Below are positions 35,344 through 46,500 of a DNA stretch of 64,000 nucleotides, piece after piece. Below the pieces are notes generated by a model that saw only the letters and a program-made list of their open reading frames with translations, had not been told where the DNA came from and ran no database searches. The position numbers and the translations under genes were made by a program. Source of the DNA: Morinoia aosen (Eukaryota > Arthropoda > Malacostraca > Amphipoda > Talitridae); the NCBI GenBank assembly GCA_030386875.1, contig CM059568.1, positions 12,448,316-12,512,315 of the forward strand. Direction: 5' to 3'. Position 1 is the stretch's first letter. Every line of letters starts with the position of its first letter.

Positions 35344-35407
35344 AAAATCTGGCTGATATTAACGTGAGAGTTTACAAAATCTGGCTGATATTAACGTGAG
35401 AGTTTAA
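35344..35407 (+). repeat. 32-bp tandem duplication
   Basis: The segment AAAATCTGGCTGATATTAAC with GTGAGAGTTTAC occurs twice in direct succession, followed by a third partial piece (GAGAGAGTTTAC). Confidence 0.9.
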
Positions 35408-36149
35408 CGAGAGAGTTTACGAACCAAAATCTACATAGACTCCAACAAATCGAGTCCGTTTCCACGTCACTGGGTGTAATTCCAGTCCAAGAAGAAGCAG
35501 TTCCCGCTGTCACAAGTCTCAAAGACCACCTCTCATGAGCGATAAATCCGCACCCGGAAGGAAGTGTGTTTGCTTTGAAATAGTTCGAGGTCATTTCCGG
35601 GAGTGTGGGTAATTCCATCACTTCTAAATTCAAACCAAGCAAAGTCAACTGTATATTTTGCTTTCATTTCTCAAATAGGTAATATGTATGGTTGGGACAA
35701 GTGTTTAAGTATCCTACATGTATTTTGGTGTCATTGGTTTCTTTCAAATTTTCAGTCGGCTGAACAGAGAGCAGATTTATTGCGCTTTAGATTCATGTGC
35801 TGAGACTAGAATTCCCTGAAGAATTGTAGCGACTCAAAATACTAGAAAATCAGAAATTCTTGCCCCAGCTCGGTGAATGATTTTGACAGGAAGTAGGATT
35901 ATTTTTGTACTCATAGATAAGCAGGTGCATTGAGCATGTAAATGATACTAAAAGAATACCATATTTTATTCAAAAACTATTCGTTGTGCGGAAATGATTG
36001 CTGAATAAAAATTGATGAGGAAATTATAGGCAGTCAAGTATTCGTAGAGGCTCTATTGGTTGTAATATAAACAGAAAATGATAATTAGTTCAAGTGTGCG
36101 AATAGTCAAATGAGCTTCAAAAGCAACCACTAAGTGATGTTCAGAAACG
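35408..36149. other. No recognisable gene
   Basis: Unique sequence. A minus-strand frame of 85 codons (35,391-35,648) partly overlaps the duplication and shows no known domain. Confidence 0.5.
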
Positions 36150-36400
36150 GAAGACATATAACATATAGAGGAAAACGTATAAACTATGGGGGGAAAGACA
36201 TAAGATACAGGAGGAAACAAATAAGATACGATAAGCAAGTGAAAACAATGTAAGACGAATAAGATACAACGAAAAACAAATAATATACGAAAGGGAACAA
36301 TAAGCTGCAGTAAAAATAAATTAAATATAACCTAAAACGAGTGATTTACAAAAGAAAAAAAATTAAACACAGTAGAACATAAATATGCGTAATCCGAAGG
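36150..36400 (+). repeat. Degenerate purine-rich array around ACAAATAAGATACGA
   Basis: Words of the form GGAAACAAATAAGATAC recur about eight times at 22-27 bp spacing with heavy drift. Confidence 0.65.
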
Positions 36401-36613
36401 GAAAAACTTTGAGCGTAACTGGAGATTGTAGCGATTTACATGTTAAACATTAAGAGGATATAATTGCGACAAACTTCGGTGTTTCGTAATTATGAACGTT
36501 GTATAATTAAAATAAGCTTACTCAGCTGCGCTCTGTGACCAATGCGACAAAGTTTGGAAGGTCAAAAGCTCGTTTATGATCCTCATCACCACCAACGCCT
36601 GTGGTTGTTCTTT

Positions 36614-36715
36614 ACATTTCCATGAGTTTCACATTTCCATGAGTTTCACATTTTCATGAGTTTCACATTTCCATGAGTTTCAAATTTTCATGAGTTTCAC
36701 ATTTTCATAAGTGAC
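36614..36715 (+). repeat. 17-bp tandem array (6 units)
   Basis: ACATTTCCATGAGTTTC and variants with TTTTC are repeated at exactly 17 bp: 36,614, 36,631, 36,648, 36,665, 36,682 and 36,699. The sequence is unrelated to the 17-bp array at 29.7 kb. Confidence 0.95.
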
Positions 36716-37812
36716 GCAGTTGCAGAACTTCCTTTTCGTAATAGGAAATGATGGCTACATATTTTGGGAAACGGAAGCTAAATCATTGTGAGCGATATTT
36801 TTTTTATTAAAAACATTTCGTGCTGTAACCTCCATTGACGCCAGCATCTTTCTTTTCAAGTTTTGAGCAGAAATTGCTTCTTCATCTAAGGTTTAAAAAG
36901 CAATTGAATTATTAGAGAATTTGACGTGTCTTTGTTCGAAGGAAGTTGACAAATCGAGAGCTAGGCTTAATGAATTGCATTATTTAGTGGGAGACTCCGA
37001 GATCCATATGATGAAGTAGTTTTGAAGTTGATAAGTTTACAATCTCCATAAAAATGGTTCAGACTTCAGCTTACAGTCTTCCAATTTGTACCTCAGGCGA
37101 AGTTCAATCTAATGATTGAGGTCCGACGTGAAAGTAAACAGGACTTTGCTGGATGCAAGCGTGGGCAAACCTAATAATTTATGCTTTTTTAGACGCTCTA
37201 ATGTAGGAATTTCGCGAACATTTTACGAACCTATCTTCTTTTGAATATCTGAAAAAATGAAACATATTTCAGTTTCGAAAAAATCTTTCGAATTGAGCGT
37301 TAATTTGAAATGAAAGAAATGAAAGGCTCTTAAATGTCAGTCGAAACTCATTTTAAAATTTTACAGCAGCAACTCACCGACATTTTCAAGAGTTCTTCAA
37401 AAAATTAAGTAACTCACTACACTTTCAAGAGTTCTTTAAAAAAATTAACTATAACATGGGATTCAGTATTTGCTTTATATTTTTCCCAAAATGAGCATAG
37501 TAATTTCTCCCTTACGTCATTTCATTAAATCCTACTAATCGAATTGCAAGCTTTGAGGATTAAAGATGATCTCAGCCGCCATTAGTGGGACGGCGGCATC
37601 ATTAGAGGGCGGGCTGCGATGTGCGCAGGGAACACAAGTTTTGGTACGAAAAAATAACTGGGATTTTTTGGGAAGACTACTTTGAATTTCATTAAAGTTT
37701 AAAACGACTACTGTCTGTTGTATAGAATATCTGCATTCAGTTTACCATGACGTGTGAAGATAAAATAATATTAATATTGGCTTTTTGAGACATGTGAATA
37801 TGATTGCCTACA
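36716..37812. other. No recognisable gene
   Basis: AT-rich unique sequence. TTTCAAGAGTTCTTYAAAAAAATTAA appears twice near 37,382 and 37,420, a small duplication. Confidence 0.55.
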
Positions 37813-37915
37813 CAGTCTAACTTTTTCGCAGCCTGCATGCATGTTTTTCGCCTAAAGAATTAAACCGTTAGGGCGGTGAAAAACATGCATGCTTCAGTGA
37901 AAAAGTTAGACTGGG
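37813..37915. mobile_element. Palindromic foldback/MITE-like element, copy 3
   Basis: CAGTCTAACTTTTTCGC at the left, GAAAAAGTTAGACTGGG at the right, and GCATGCATGTTTTTCGCC facing GGTGAAAAACATGCATGC inside. The centre (AAGAATTAAACCGTTA) differs from the other three copies and the inner left arm is shorter, so this is the most divergent copy or a sister subfamily. Confidence 0.85.
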
Positions 37916-38259
37916 TTAAGAAGTTCGAAAAAATAAATTTTTAAATTAGTTGAGGTAAAAGAAAAGTTTTCATCAAATCTGAGACTTTGAAAATTTAACA
38001 TATGAAAAGAAAAATATTCTCAATTTACGAGCAGTAATGACTCAACTCATGAAATTTGATGTATTTCAATGAATAGAAAGAAAGTGCTGTATAATAATTT
38101 ATGGGTGTCTTCCTACAACAGATAAGATACGAAACGTCTACCAATCAGAATATAAATCATTTTTAGCATTTCTGTAACATCCCATTCTTGAAAGATGTTC
38201 CAATTTCCTTCCATGCTGAGGATTTTTGTGCGATTTTGACGCGTCCAATGAATTTTTGT
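37916..38259. other. No recognisable gene
   Basis: AT-rich sequence, nothing seen. Confidence 0.55.
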
Positions 38260-38430
38260 AGAATTAGATCCTACAATTAGTTCAATTAGTCAATTGTAGA
38301 ATTAGATTCTACAATTGTAAAATTACTAGAATTACTAGAATTAATTGTAGAATCGTCCAATTGTAGAATTACAATTATACCCTACAGTTGGAATTGTAGA
38401 ATCCAGTCAGAAATATGACAATTGTAGAGC
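38260..38430. repeat. Cluster of direct and inverted ATTGTAGAAT motifs
   Basis: AATTGTAGAAT and its complement ATTCTACAATT occur at least seven times in 170 bp. At 38,291-38,317 CAATTGTAGAAT and ATTCTACAATTG form a perfect 12-bp-arm hairpin with a TAG loop. Confidence 0.85.
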
Positions 38431-40011
38431 AATCAGCCACCCTGCACGGCTACGCGCGTTGAGCAAATGGCATCACTACCAAGTCATGTATAGAATAAAG
38501 CAAACAAACTACAATTTTTAGAAGAAATATTAAAATGCAGGAATTTCAGCTTCTTAAAATAATCTTCCTCGCCGCACTTCATTTCACATAGTTTGTGTGT
38601 CACTGGTGTCACTCATTAGATTTATTCTTTTTGGGAAGTCTTAAACAAACACCTATTTTTGGGCGGTTTTGTTAATTAAAAAATAGAGAAATTTGTTTTT
38701 GTGAGAACTATCAATTTGTTTTGGGAGAACTATTACAAAGTACGTATCTGGAAAGTGGGTGGGCTTACTACCAAGCCGTGAATTCATGGGTGTCAATAAT
38801 TTTGAAGCCTTTTTAAAGTAGTTTCAAATAATAATACAACAATATTCTATTTCTTGCGGCATTATTCTAAGGCTACTTTGGCCAAGTAAAGCTGTACTGC
38901 ACCTCTAATAATTTTCCAATAATGTTATTTCATTAGCTGCTCCTCGTCAATTTTCATTTTATTCCTGACATTGACTTCAGTAGAAAAAAATGGTGACTGC
39001 TCATTTCTGTGGAGGTATAGCTCTATTAAATTCATGACTCATTGTTTTGTAGCTTTTTTGGAGTCCAAACATCGATCATTGCTGTGCGTCAAGCGGGACG
39101 CTCTAGAGGTTAATCTGATGATCTTGTTTGCTTGCTTCCCGCCCGCTCGTCAACGTACCTGGTCTACTATCAGTGCGACATTCACTGTAGCAAAATTCAG
39201 CACTCACGTGCTTTCAGTGATAACACAACAAAAAATGGAAAACCTTCCTGTGACAACTATAAAGGGGATGTTCAACTTTATTTTTCATTCAACAAACGAT
39301 TTGGAATTTTTCATTATAATAGGGAGAAATTCACGTCTCTCTCATTCTTATATATTTAGAACCCAGTTACTGTACTGGGGAAATGGTCTGTTGAGAATGT
39401 TCATTTTATGAAGAAGATTCCTAATCGAGTTTTCAGCAAGTGCTTATTCAGCAAGTGTTTTCTTTCTTTCATAATTATTTTATCTCCGTGAAAACTCAGC
39501 TGTCGAAAAACTTCTGACTGAAAAGAAAATCATCCTTTATTCTACAGCTTACAGAACATGTAATTTTCATTAACAGAAGTGATTCTGAGGGGAAGTTTTA
39601 AGTGCAGAACTGAACTGTATTTGTTGTGCATTGAAATTCAATTTGCAGCTTGTGTAAATTTTTTAAAATGTTCTGACATATTTTGTGTTTTAGCATCTAT
39701 CTTCCAGATAGAGGTTAGGATAAGTGTACATAAGTAAAGATAGGAGTTGGAATTCTCCATGAATTTATTAAGGAGTGAAACAAGTATGAATACTATTCTT
39801 GCAGTATGTGTGGGTTAATAACCTTACTTATATATAAAACATAAGGTGACTCCTTAAATTTGTACATAAATATATGAATAAATTTATAGATCATATTTTG
39901 GTGAACATATAAATAAATTTGTATATTTTTTGTGCGTAATTTCTCCTATGTTATTACGAAAAGAATCTCATTTAAATTGATTGGTTCGACTCTTTTTCAC
40001 GTTTTCAAAGG
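38431..40011. other. No supported gene
   Basis: Two overlapping forward frames (146 codons from 38,971 and 75 codons from 39,132) are the longest outside repeats here. I recognise no domain, and the two frames compete over the same bases. They are treated as chance or decayed sequence. Confidence 0.5.
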
Positions 40012-40178
40012 ATGCTTAATAACCGTATCTGTGATACGATTTTCACTAGTGCACAAGTACATGGATATTTTAATCGCGGGTGCTATTGAGATGGATATAT
40101 TTGTTTACGATCCACATCTGGCAGATTTATTCAAAAAAATATCAAATCCCGTCATTTTTGACGGGCCGTGTACATTAG
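40012..40178 (+). repeat. Dispersed repeat, copy B (unclassified)
   Basis: Reads GGATGCTTAATAACCGTATC, TGTGATACGA, CACTAGTGCACAAGTACATG and ends TCATTTTTGACGGGCCGTG; it matches the minus strand at 22,965-23,130. A 120-codon frame (39,932-40,294) runs through it with a hydrophobic segment near its end, but the corresponding frame in copy A is not conserved beyond short stretches, so no protein is called. Confidence 0.75.
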
Positions 40179-40549
40179 TAACAATAATAGCCGTTGTTTG
40201 CTTGCTCATTTGCTTGTTTGTACATCCTAAAGTACTTTCGATGGCGCCTCGCCTTCGGTATAATGATAAAAAAAACAATGAATTTCTGAGCTAACGGTTT
40301 TTTCATAATACTCACACCTTCAAAAATACGTTTTGCATCGATTAGATAGTAAACATTTGTGTCAACCAAAATTTTTACCAAAAACAAAAATGAGCATTTA
40401 AATCATATGAAAAATTCTGGCGGGTAGTTCTAATGATACGATAATGCATAGGTCCCGCTCCCAGACTACATTAGTCTCGAAGATCTTATATTTTCGAAAG
40501 CAAACTCAAATAAACGATTCCGAACTTTCTTGACCATTTCCGGATGCCA
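40179..40549. other. No recognisable gene
   Basis: AT-rich flank between the dispersed repeat and the 271-bp element. Confidence 0.5.
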
Positions 40550-40820
40550 CCCACGGTAGAGAAAACAAGGTAGGGACAAACCATTTTTTTTTCGTCAACT
40601 GTGTGGGTTTGCTGACATCACGGCAACGAACCAATAGCAGCGCTCATATTGCATCTGGTAGCACTGCCACCCCCAAATCTGGCTCCACTATTGGCCTAAC
40701 GACATAGCAGTTTGCTGACGTCGTAAAGTTTGTTTGAAATAAAGCCTTTCTATTGGCCAGCCGAACAAGAGGAGGTGTATTTCCCCCCTTAGAAACGACC
40801 CTACCTTGTTTCCTCTACCG
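40550..40820. mobile_element. MITE-like element with 22-bp inverted ends and 8-bp duplication
   Basis: Near the left end is CGGTAGAGAAAACAAGGTAG (from 40,554) and at the right end its complement CTACCTTGTTTCCTCTACCG, with one mismatch. The identical 8-mer GGATGCCA lies at 40,542-40,549 and 40,821-40,828, as expected for an element making 8-bp duplications such as hAT or P; the few bases CCCA at the left have no counterpart at the right. The inside (about 230 bp) is GC-richer, non-coding, and carries three ATTGG/CCAAT words. Superfamily is inferred only from duplication length. Confidence 0.78.
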
Positions 40821-41069
40821 GGATGCCATCATCTGTGACGGGTCTTGCGAGCCAGCACAGTCTAAATGACTCTATTTCACTCGCTGCTATCATTACAGTT
40901 ACACGTATGGTATTATTCTCATAAGCTCATCCAAACTATGACTTAAGCCATACAACTACTACGGAAGGCGAAACAAAATTTTGCTTATGAGAAATGGAGA
41001 GTTGCGTACTGACAATGGTTGATGAACTAGCTGAAACAATAAAATATACTAGCAGGACCCGTGGAAATT

Positions 41070-41465
41070 CCACTGACTATGCCATGGTTGAGCTTGGACC
41101 CCGTCAACATTACCTTAGCAATTCCAACTTAACATATTCTAACCTAACCTAACCAAGCCCACCATATTCTATCCTATCCTATCCTATCCTAACCGAACCG
41201 ATCCTGGTAATATGTCAAACATAAAAAAATCGTGGACCCGTGAAAAAGTCTTGCAACATTACTTAACCTATGCTAACCTAATCTATAATAACCTATCTTA
41301 ACCTACCCCTTAACCTTACCGATCCTGATAATACGTCGCATATAAAAAACCGTGGTCCCGCGAAAAAATTTTGTCAACGTTACTTAACGTATGCTAACCT
41401 AACTTATCCTAACTTAACATATCTTAACCTACAGTAACCTAACAAATCTTAACCTTTATAGACGT
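41070..41465 (+). repeat. CCTAA-like repeats in a ~120-bp higher-order unit
   Basis: CTAACCTAACCTAACC, TCCTATCCTATCCTATCC and many TAACCTA words mark this region as related to the CCTAA/TTAGG arthropod telomere repeat, in decayed form. Overlaid is a longer repeat: AAAAAATCGTGGACCCGTGA at about 41,223 and AAAAAACCGTGGTCCCGCGA at about 41,345 (offset ~121), each followed by an ACTTAACSTATGCTAACCTA tract. A third, weaker copy starts near 41,055. Confidence 0.8.
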
Positions 41466-41765
41466 GACTGCACAGTCTGGCTTGCCAGCGCCCGGTTGCG
41501 CAACATCTATTGCGTCAGTGAGCTGAATTTCAATGCTTTTTGGTAGTGTATTGTTCACGGTCACCGTGTTGAGTTTTCCAATGGTGAGTTGAAGTTCATT
41601 TGCCAATTTTTTGATAAATTTGAGCTATGACTTGCATCCCGTTTTGTTTCAAACTTGATAATTCAGTGTGATATTTTTGAAATAGTTTAATAAGCCCTGA
41701 AAAAGTTCGAAAATCTGAGAGAAAATGCTCGATTTGAGAGACCCAAGTGGAGGAAAGACTAAAAC

Positions 41766-42080
41766 TGGCATCACGACAATGCATCAGCCCACGCTTCAAT
41801 GAAAACAGTACAGTTTTAGATCCAAAACGATTGAACTACCACCCTCCGGTCTGTAATTTTACGAGATTTAGTCCCCGGTGACTTTTCTCTGTTGCCTGAA
41901 ATAAAAATTCGCACGACAAGGCTCCGTTTTGACACCGTAAAATGCATCCAAAATTGACGCAGCAGGGGCTCTGGAACATTCAGCGAAAGGGATTTTAGAC
42001 AATTTACAGACACAGTAAAAGCGCTGGAGTTATCCTACAGTTTCGCCCGGAGACTACTTTACGGAAGATGGGAGCCATTT
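41766..42080 (+). pseudogene. Decayed mariner-type transposase C-terminal fragment
   Basis: The plus strand in one frame gives WHHDNASAHASMKTVQF, matching the box around the second catalytic Asp (WHHDNAPAH in many mariners). It is followed by LVPGDFSLLPEIKI and RLRFDTVKCIQ, the expected downstream positions. Three stops interrupt the frame (TAG near 41,817 and two TGAs near 41,832 and 41,955). FSERDFRQF and a final LLYGRW fit the end of the domain. The N-terminal half is not recognisable upstream. It differs from the 31.4-kb and 33.7-kb copies, so it is a separate insertion. Confidence 0.8.
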
Positions 42081-42838
42081 GTAACCTGTAGGCAACGAAA
42101 ATTATTAGACCTAATCTGGGAACTTTCTTAGATCACGTCTTACGAAGCCGGGAAACGGTGTTTTTCCTGCCACAGGCTGGAAAATTACTAATACTGATAA
42201 TTTTTCAATGATAAAATTATTGATACTGAATATAATTTGCCTGTTAATTAACATTAACATTAACATCCTAAAATTTGTACAGGCATATTAATATCAACAG
42301 AGAGGCTGAATCGAAGTATATCCTAACGTAAAGAAAAACTCATTTGATTGAAGTACGTTTAGTGAACAAAGGAATGAAAAATATCGCGCCGATGGTGGTT
42401 AACTTCGTTTAATTTCTCAACAAAGTGAAGAATTTTCTCACGTAATTATTTCGAAGAACATTTTTTCTATTTGAATTTCATTTAAATGGGATATACATTT
42501 TTCTATTTCTGGAACGCTTTCATGGAACATGGAGATTATTTTATACTTGTTATGAAAGTAACACGTACGTGATGACTTTTAATATGGGGCTTAAAAAATA
42601 TTAAATAACTCCTGTATTATTAAATGGCTCTTCAAAAGTATGAAGTTATGAAAAATGTTAGCTCTATTGAATATATTTGTCCTAAAGATACACAGTTTGG
42701 CATAAAAGCCAGATTCAAATGAAAAGTACTTACAATTTTGGCGTTTCCCCAAAAATGACACGCTGGACAAAGGAAAAACTCATCTTCGTCATCTTTTATA
42801 AAACCAAGGAGCAATTTTTTCCTGTGGGGATAAATTAA
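42081..42838. other. No recognisable gene
   Basis: AT-rich unique sequence up to the TTAA (42,835-42,838) bordering the next element. Confidence 0.55.
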
Positions 42839-43059
42839 CACTTTGACCGCAGCGTGACCCACCGGTGGTACACGGAGGTAATTTTCACAACGCTGCAGAC
42901 CGACCAGTAGTCACAAACACAATTTCCATAAATACTTAATCAAAGCTAAATGAAGGCACGATCCAGTTCATGTTTGCTATTTTCAACATCGCGCGCTGCA
43001 GTTGACTTTTAATTTGAGTTTGGTGTTGAACTTAATACTTAGTAGTTGCGGTTAAAGTG
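42839..43059. mobile_element. piggyBac-type MITE, copy 1 (221 bp)
   Basis: Flanked by TTAA at 42,835-42,838 and 43,060-43,063. Left end CACTTTGACCGCA, right end TGCGGTTAAAGTG: inverted with one mismatch in 13. TTAA duplication is the hallmark of piggyBac transposition. No coding capacity. A second 221-bp copy lies at 59,162. Internal blocks shared by both: GCAGCGTG, CACCGGTGGT, GACCGACCAG, AAGCTARATGAAGGMACGAT and CCAGTT. Confidence 0.9.
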
Positions 43060-43280
43060 TTAAAGAAGAAGTTTGCCGTGAAAAGCTAACAAACCTACAC
43101 CAGCTCAAGGCATCCATCGGGGAAGATATCCAGGGAATTGGATCTGATCTCACCAGCGCCGAAATGAACATCCTGCTTAGTCGTGACGAATTAGTCTGCA
43201 CTCAGGGAGAGGCACACGAAGAATATTGTAGTCAAAAAGTAATCAGATATAAACTAGTACTTTTCAGGATTTCATGAACA
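43060..43280 (+). other. Coding-like open segment without ATG start (possible exon or gene relic)
   Basis: A forward frame entering from the MITE end is open to the TGA at 43,278-43,280. From about 43,068 it reads EEVCREKLTNLHQLKASIG, then EDIQGIGSDLTSAEMNILL and SRDELVCTQGEAHEEYCSQ. Residue composition is balanced and GC content is higher than nearby, unlike the surrounding random frames. The only Met lies in the middle, so it would have to be an internal exon or a fragment of a mobile-element protein. No clear acceptor is seen and the frame abuts the transposon, so a broken gene piece is as likely as a working exon. No family recognised. Confidence 0.3.
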
Positions 43281-43500
43281 ATTTGTTCGTTTTCAAATCC
43301 ATCATTTAACATAGGAGCTATTAAACATTATATTATGCCCCATATCTAAAAAGACCCTGCATATGATGGAGAGTATGACATTTCCTACTCGTTACGATAG
43401 AGATAGAAGCAAGCCCACTGCCCGTCGGAATAGCCCCTTGAAGCCTGCGTCTCTGGTCTGAATGGATTGGCGTTAAAGGAGAACAGATGCGGGACGCAGC

Positions 43501-46500
43501 CGGACACGGTTTGCGTTACAACACCAGCCAGCAGCCGGACACGACTTGCGTTACAACACAGGCCAGCAGCCGGACACGGTTTGCGTTACAACACCGGCCA
43601 GCAGCCGGACAAGACTTGCGTTACAACACCGGCTAGCAGCCGGACAAGACTTGCGTTACAACACCGGCCAGCAGCCGGACAAGACTTGCGCTACAACACC
43701 GGCCAGCAGCCGGACACGACTTGCGTTACAACACCGGCCAGCCGCCGGACAAGACTTGCGTTACAACACCGGCCAGCAGCCGGACAAGACTTGCGTTACA
43801 ACACCGGCCAGCAGCCGGACACGACTTGCGTTACAACACCGGCCAGCAGCCGGACAAGACTTGCGTTACAACACCGGCCAGCAGCCTGACAAGACTTGCG
43901 TTACAACACCGGTCAGCAGCCGGACACGAATTGCGTTACAACACCGGCCAGCAGACGGTCACGATTTGCGTTACAACACCTGCCAGCAGCCGGACAAGAC
44001 TTGCGTTAAAACACCGGCCAGCAGCCGGACGCGACTTGCGTTACAACACCGGCCAGCAGCCGGACAAGACTTGCGTTACAACACCGGCCAGCAGCCTGAC
44101 AAGACTTGCGTTACAACACCGGTCAGCAGCCGGACACGAATTGCGTCACAACACCGGCCAGCAGCCAGACACGACTTGCGTTACAACACCGGCCAGCAGC
44201 CGGACAAGACTTGCGTTACAACACCGGCCAGCAGCCGGTCACGACTTGCGTTACAACACCTGCCAGCAGCCGGACAAAACTTGCGTTACAACACCGGCCA
44301 GCAGCCGGACAAGACTTGCGTTACAACACCGGCCAGCAGCCGGAAGAGACTTGCGTTACATCACCGGCCAGCAGCCGGACAAGACTTGCGTTACAACACC
44401 GGCCAGTAGCCGGACACGAATTGCGTTACAACACCGGCCAGCAGCCGGACAAGACTTGCGTTACAACACCGGCCAGCAGCCGGACACGAATTGCGTTACA
44501 ACACCGGCCAGCCGCCGGACAAGACTTGCGTTACAACACCGGCCAGCAGCCGCACACGAATTGCGTTACAACACCGGCCAGCAGCCGGACAAGACTTGCG
44601 TTACAACACCGGCCAGCAGCCGGACAAGACTTGCGTTACAACACCGGCCAGCAGCCGGATACGAATTGCTTAACAACACCGGCCAGCAGCCGGACAAGAC
44701 TTGCGTTACAACACCGGCCAGCAGCCGGACACGAATTGCTGAACAACACCGGCCAGCAGCCGGACAAGACTTGCGTTACAACACCGGCCAGCAGCCGGAC
44801 ACGACTTGCGTTACAACACCGGCCAGCAGCCGGACAAGACTTGCGTTACAACACCGGCCAGCAGCCGGACAAGACTTGCGTTACAACACCGGCCAGCAGC
44901 CGGACAAGACTTGCGTTACAACACCGTCCAGCAGCCGGACAAGACTTGCGTGACAACACCGGCCAGCAGCCGGACAAGACTTGCGTTACAACACCGGCCA
45001 GCAGCCGGACAAGACTTGCGTTACAACATCGGCCAGCAGCCGGACAAGACTTGCGTTACAACACCGGCCAGCAGCCGGACAAGACTTGCGTTACAACGCC
45101 GGCCAGCAGCCGGACACGACTTGCGTTACAACACCGGCCAGCAGCCGGAAAAGACTTGCGTTACAACACCGGCCAGCAGCCGGACACGACTTGCGTTACA
45201 ACACCGGCCAGCAGCCGGACAAGACTTGCGTTACAACACCGGCCAGCAGCCGGACAAGACTTGCGTTACAACACCGGCCAGCAGCCGGACACGACTTGCG
45301 TTACAACACCGGCCAGCAGCCGGAAAAGACTTGCGTTACAACACCGGCCAGCAGCCGGACACGACTTGCGTTACAACACCGGCCAGCAGCCGGACAAGAC
45401 TTGCGTTACAACACCGGCCAGCAGCCGAACACGACTTGCGTTACAACACCGGCCAGCAGCCGGACAAGACTTGCGTTACAACACCGGCCAGCAGCCGGAC
45501 ACGACTTGCGTTACAACACCGGCCAGCAGCCGGAAAAGACTTGCGTTACAACACCGGCCAGCAGCCGGACACGACTTGCGTTACAACACCGGCCAGCAGC
45601 CGGAAAAGACTTGCGTTACAATACCGGCCAGCAGCCGGACACGACTTGCGTTACAACACCGGCCAGCAGCCGGACACGACTTGCGTTACAACACCGGCCA
45701 GCAGCCGGAAAAGACTTGCGTTACAACACCGGCCAGCAGCCGGACACGACTTGCGTTACGACACCGGCCAGCAGCCGGAAAAGACTTGCGTTACAACACC
45801 GGCCAGCAGCCGGACACGACTTGCGTTACAACACCGGCCAGCAGCCGAACACGACTTGCGTTTCAACACCGGCCAGCAGCCGGACACGACTTGCGTTACA
45901 ACACCGGCCAGCAGCCGGAAAAGACTTGCGTTACAACACCGGCCAGCAGCCGGAAAAGACTTGCGTTACAACACCGGCCAGCAGCCGGACACGACTTGTG
46001 TTACAACACCGGCCAGCAGCCGGACAAGACTTGCGTTACAACACCGGCCAGCAGCCGGACAAGACTTGCGTTACAACACCGGCCAGCAGCCGGACAAGAC
46101 TTGCGTTACAACACCGGCCAGCAGCCGGAAAAGACTTGCGTTACAACACCGGCCAGCAGCCGGACAAGACTTGCGTTACAACACCGGCCAGCAGCCGGAA
46201 AAGACTTGCGTTACAACACCGGCCAGCAGCCGGACACGACTTGCGTTACAACACCGGCCAGCAGCCGGACAAGACTTGCGTTACAACACCGGCCAGCAGC
46301 CGGAAAAGACTTGCGTTACAACACCGGCCAGCAGCCGGACACGACTTGCGTTACAACACCGGCCAGCAGCCGGACAAGACTTGCGTTACAACACCGGCCA
46401 GCAGCCGGAAAAGACTTGCGTTACAACACCGGCCAGCAGCCGGACACGACTTGCGTTACAACACCGGCCAGCAGCCGGACAAGACTTGCGTTACAACACC

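Noticed and set aside
39932-40294. 120-codon protein with a hydrophobic segment
   Set aside because: It overlaps a dispersed repeat whose other copy does not keep the frame, and it resembles no known family.
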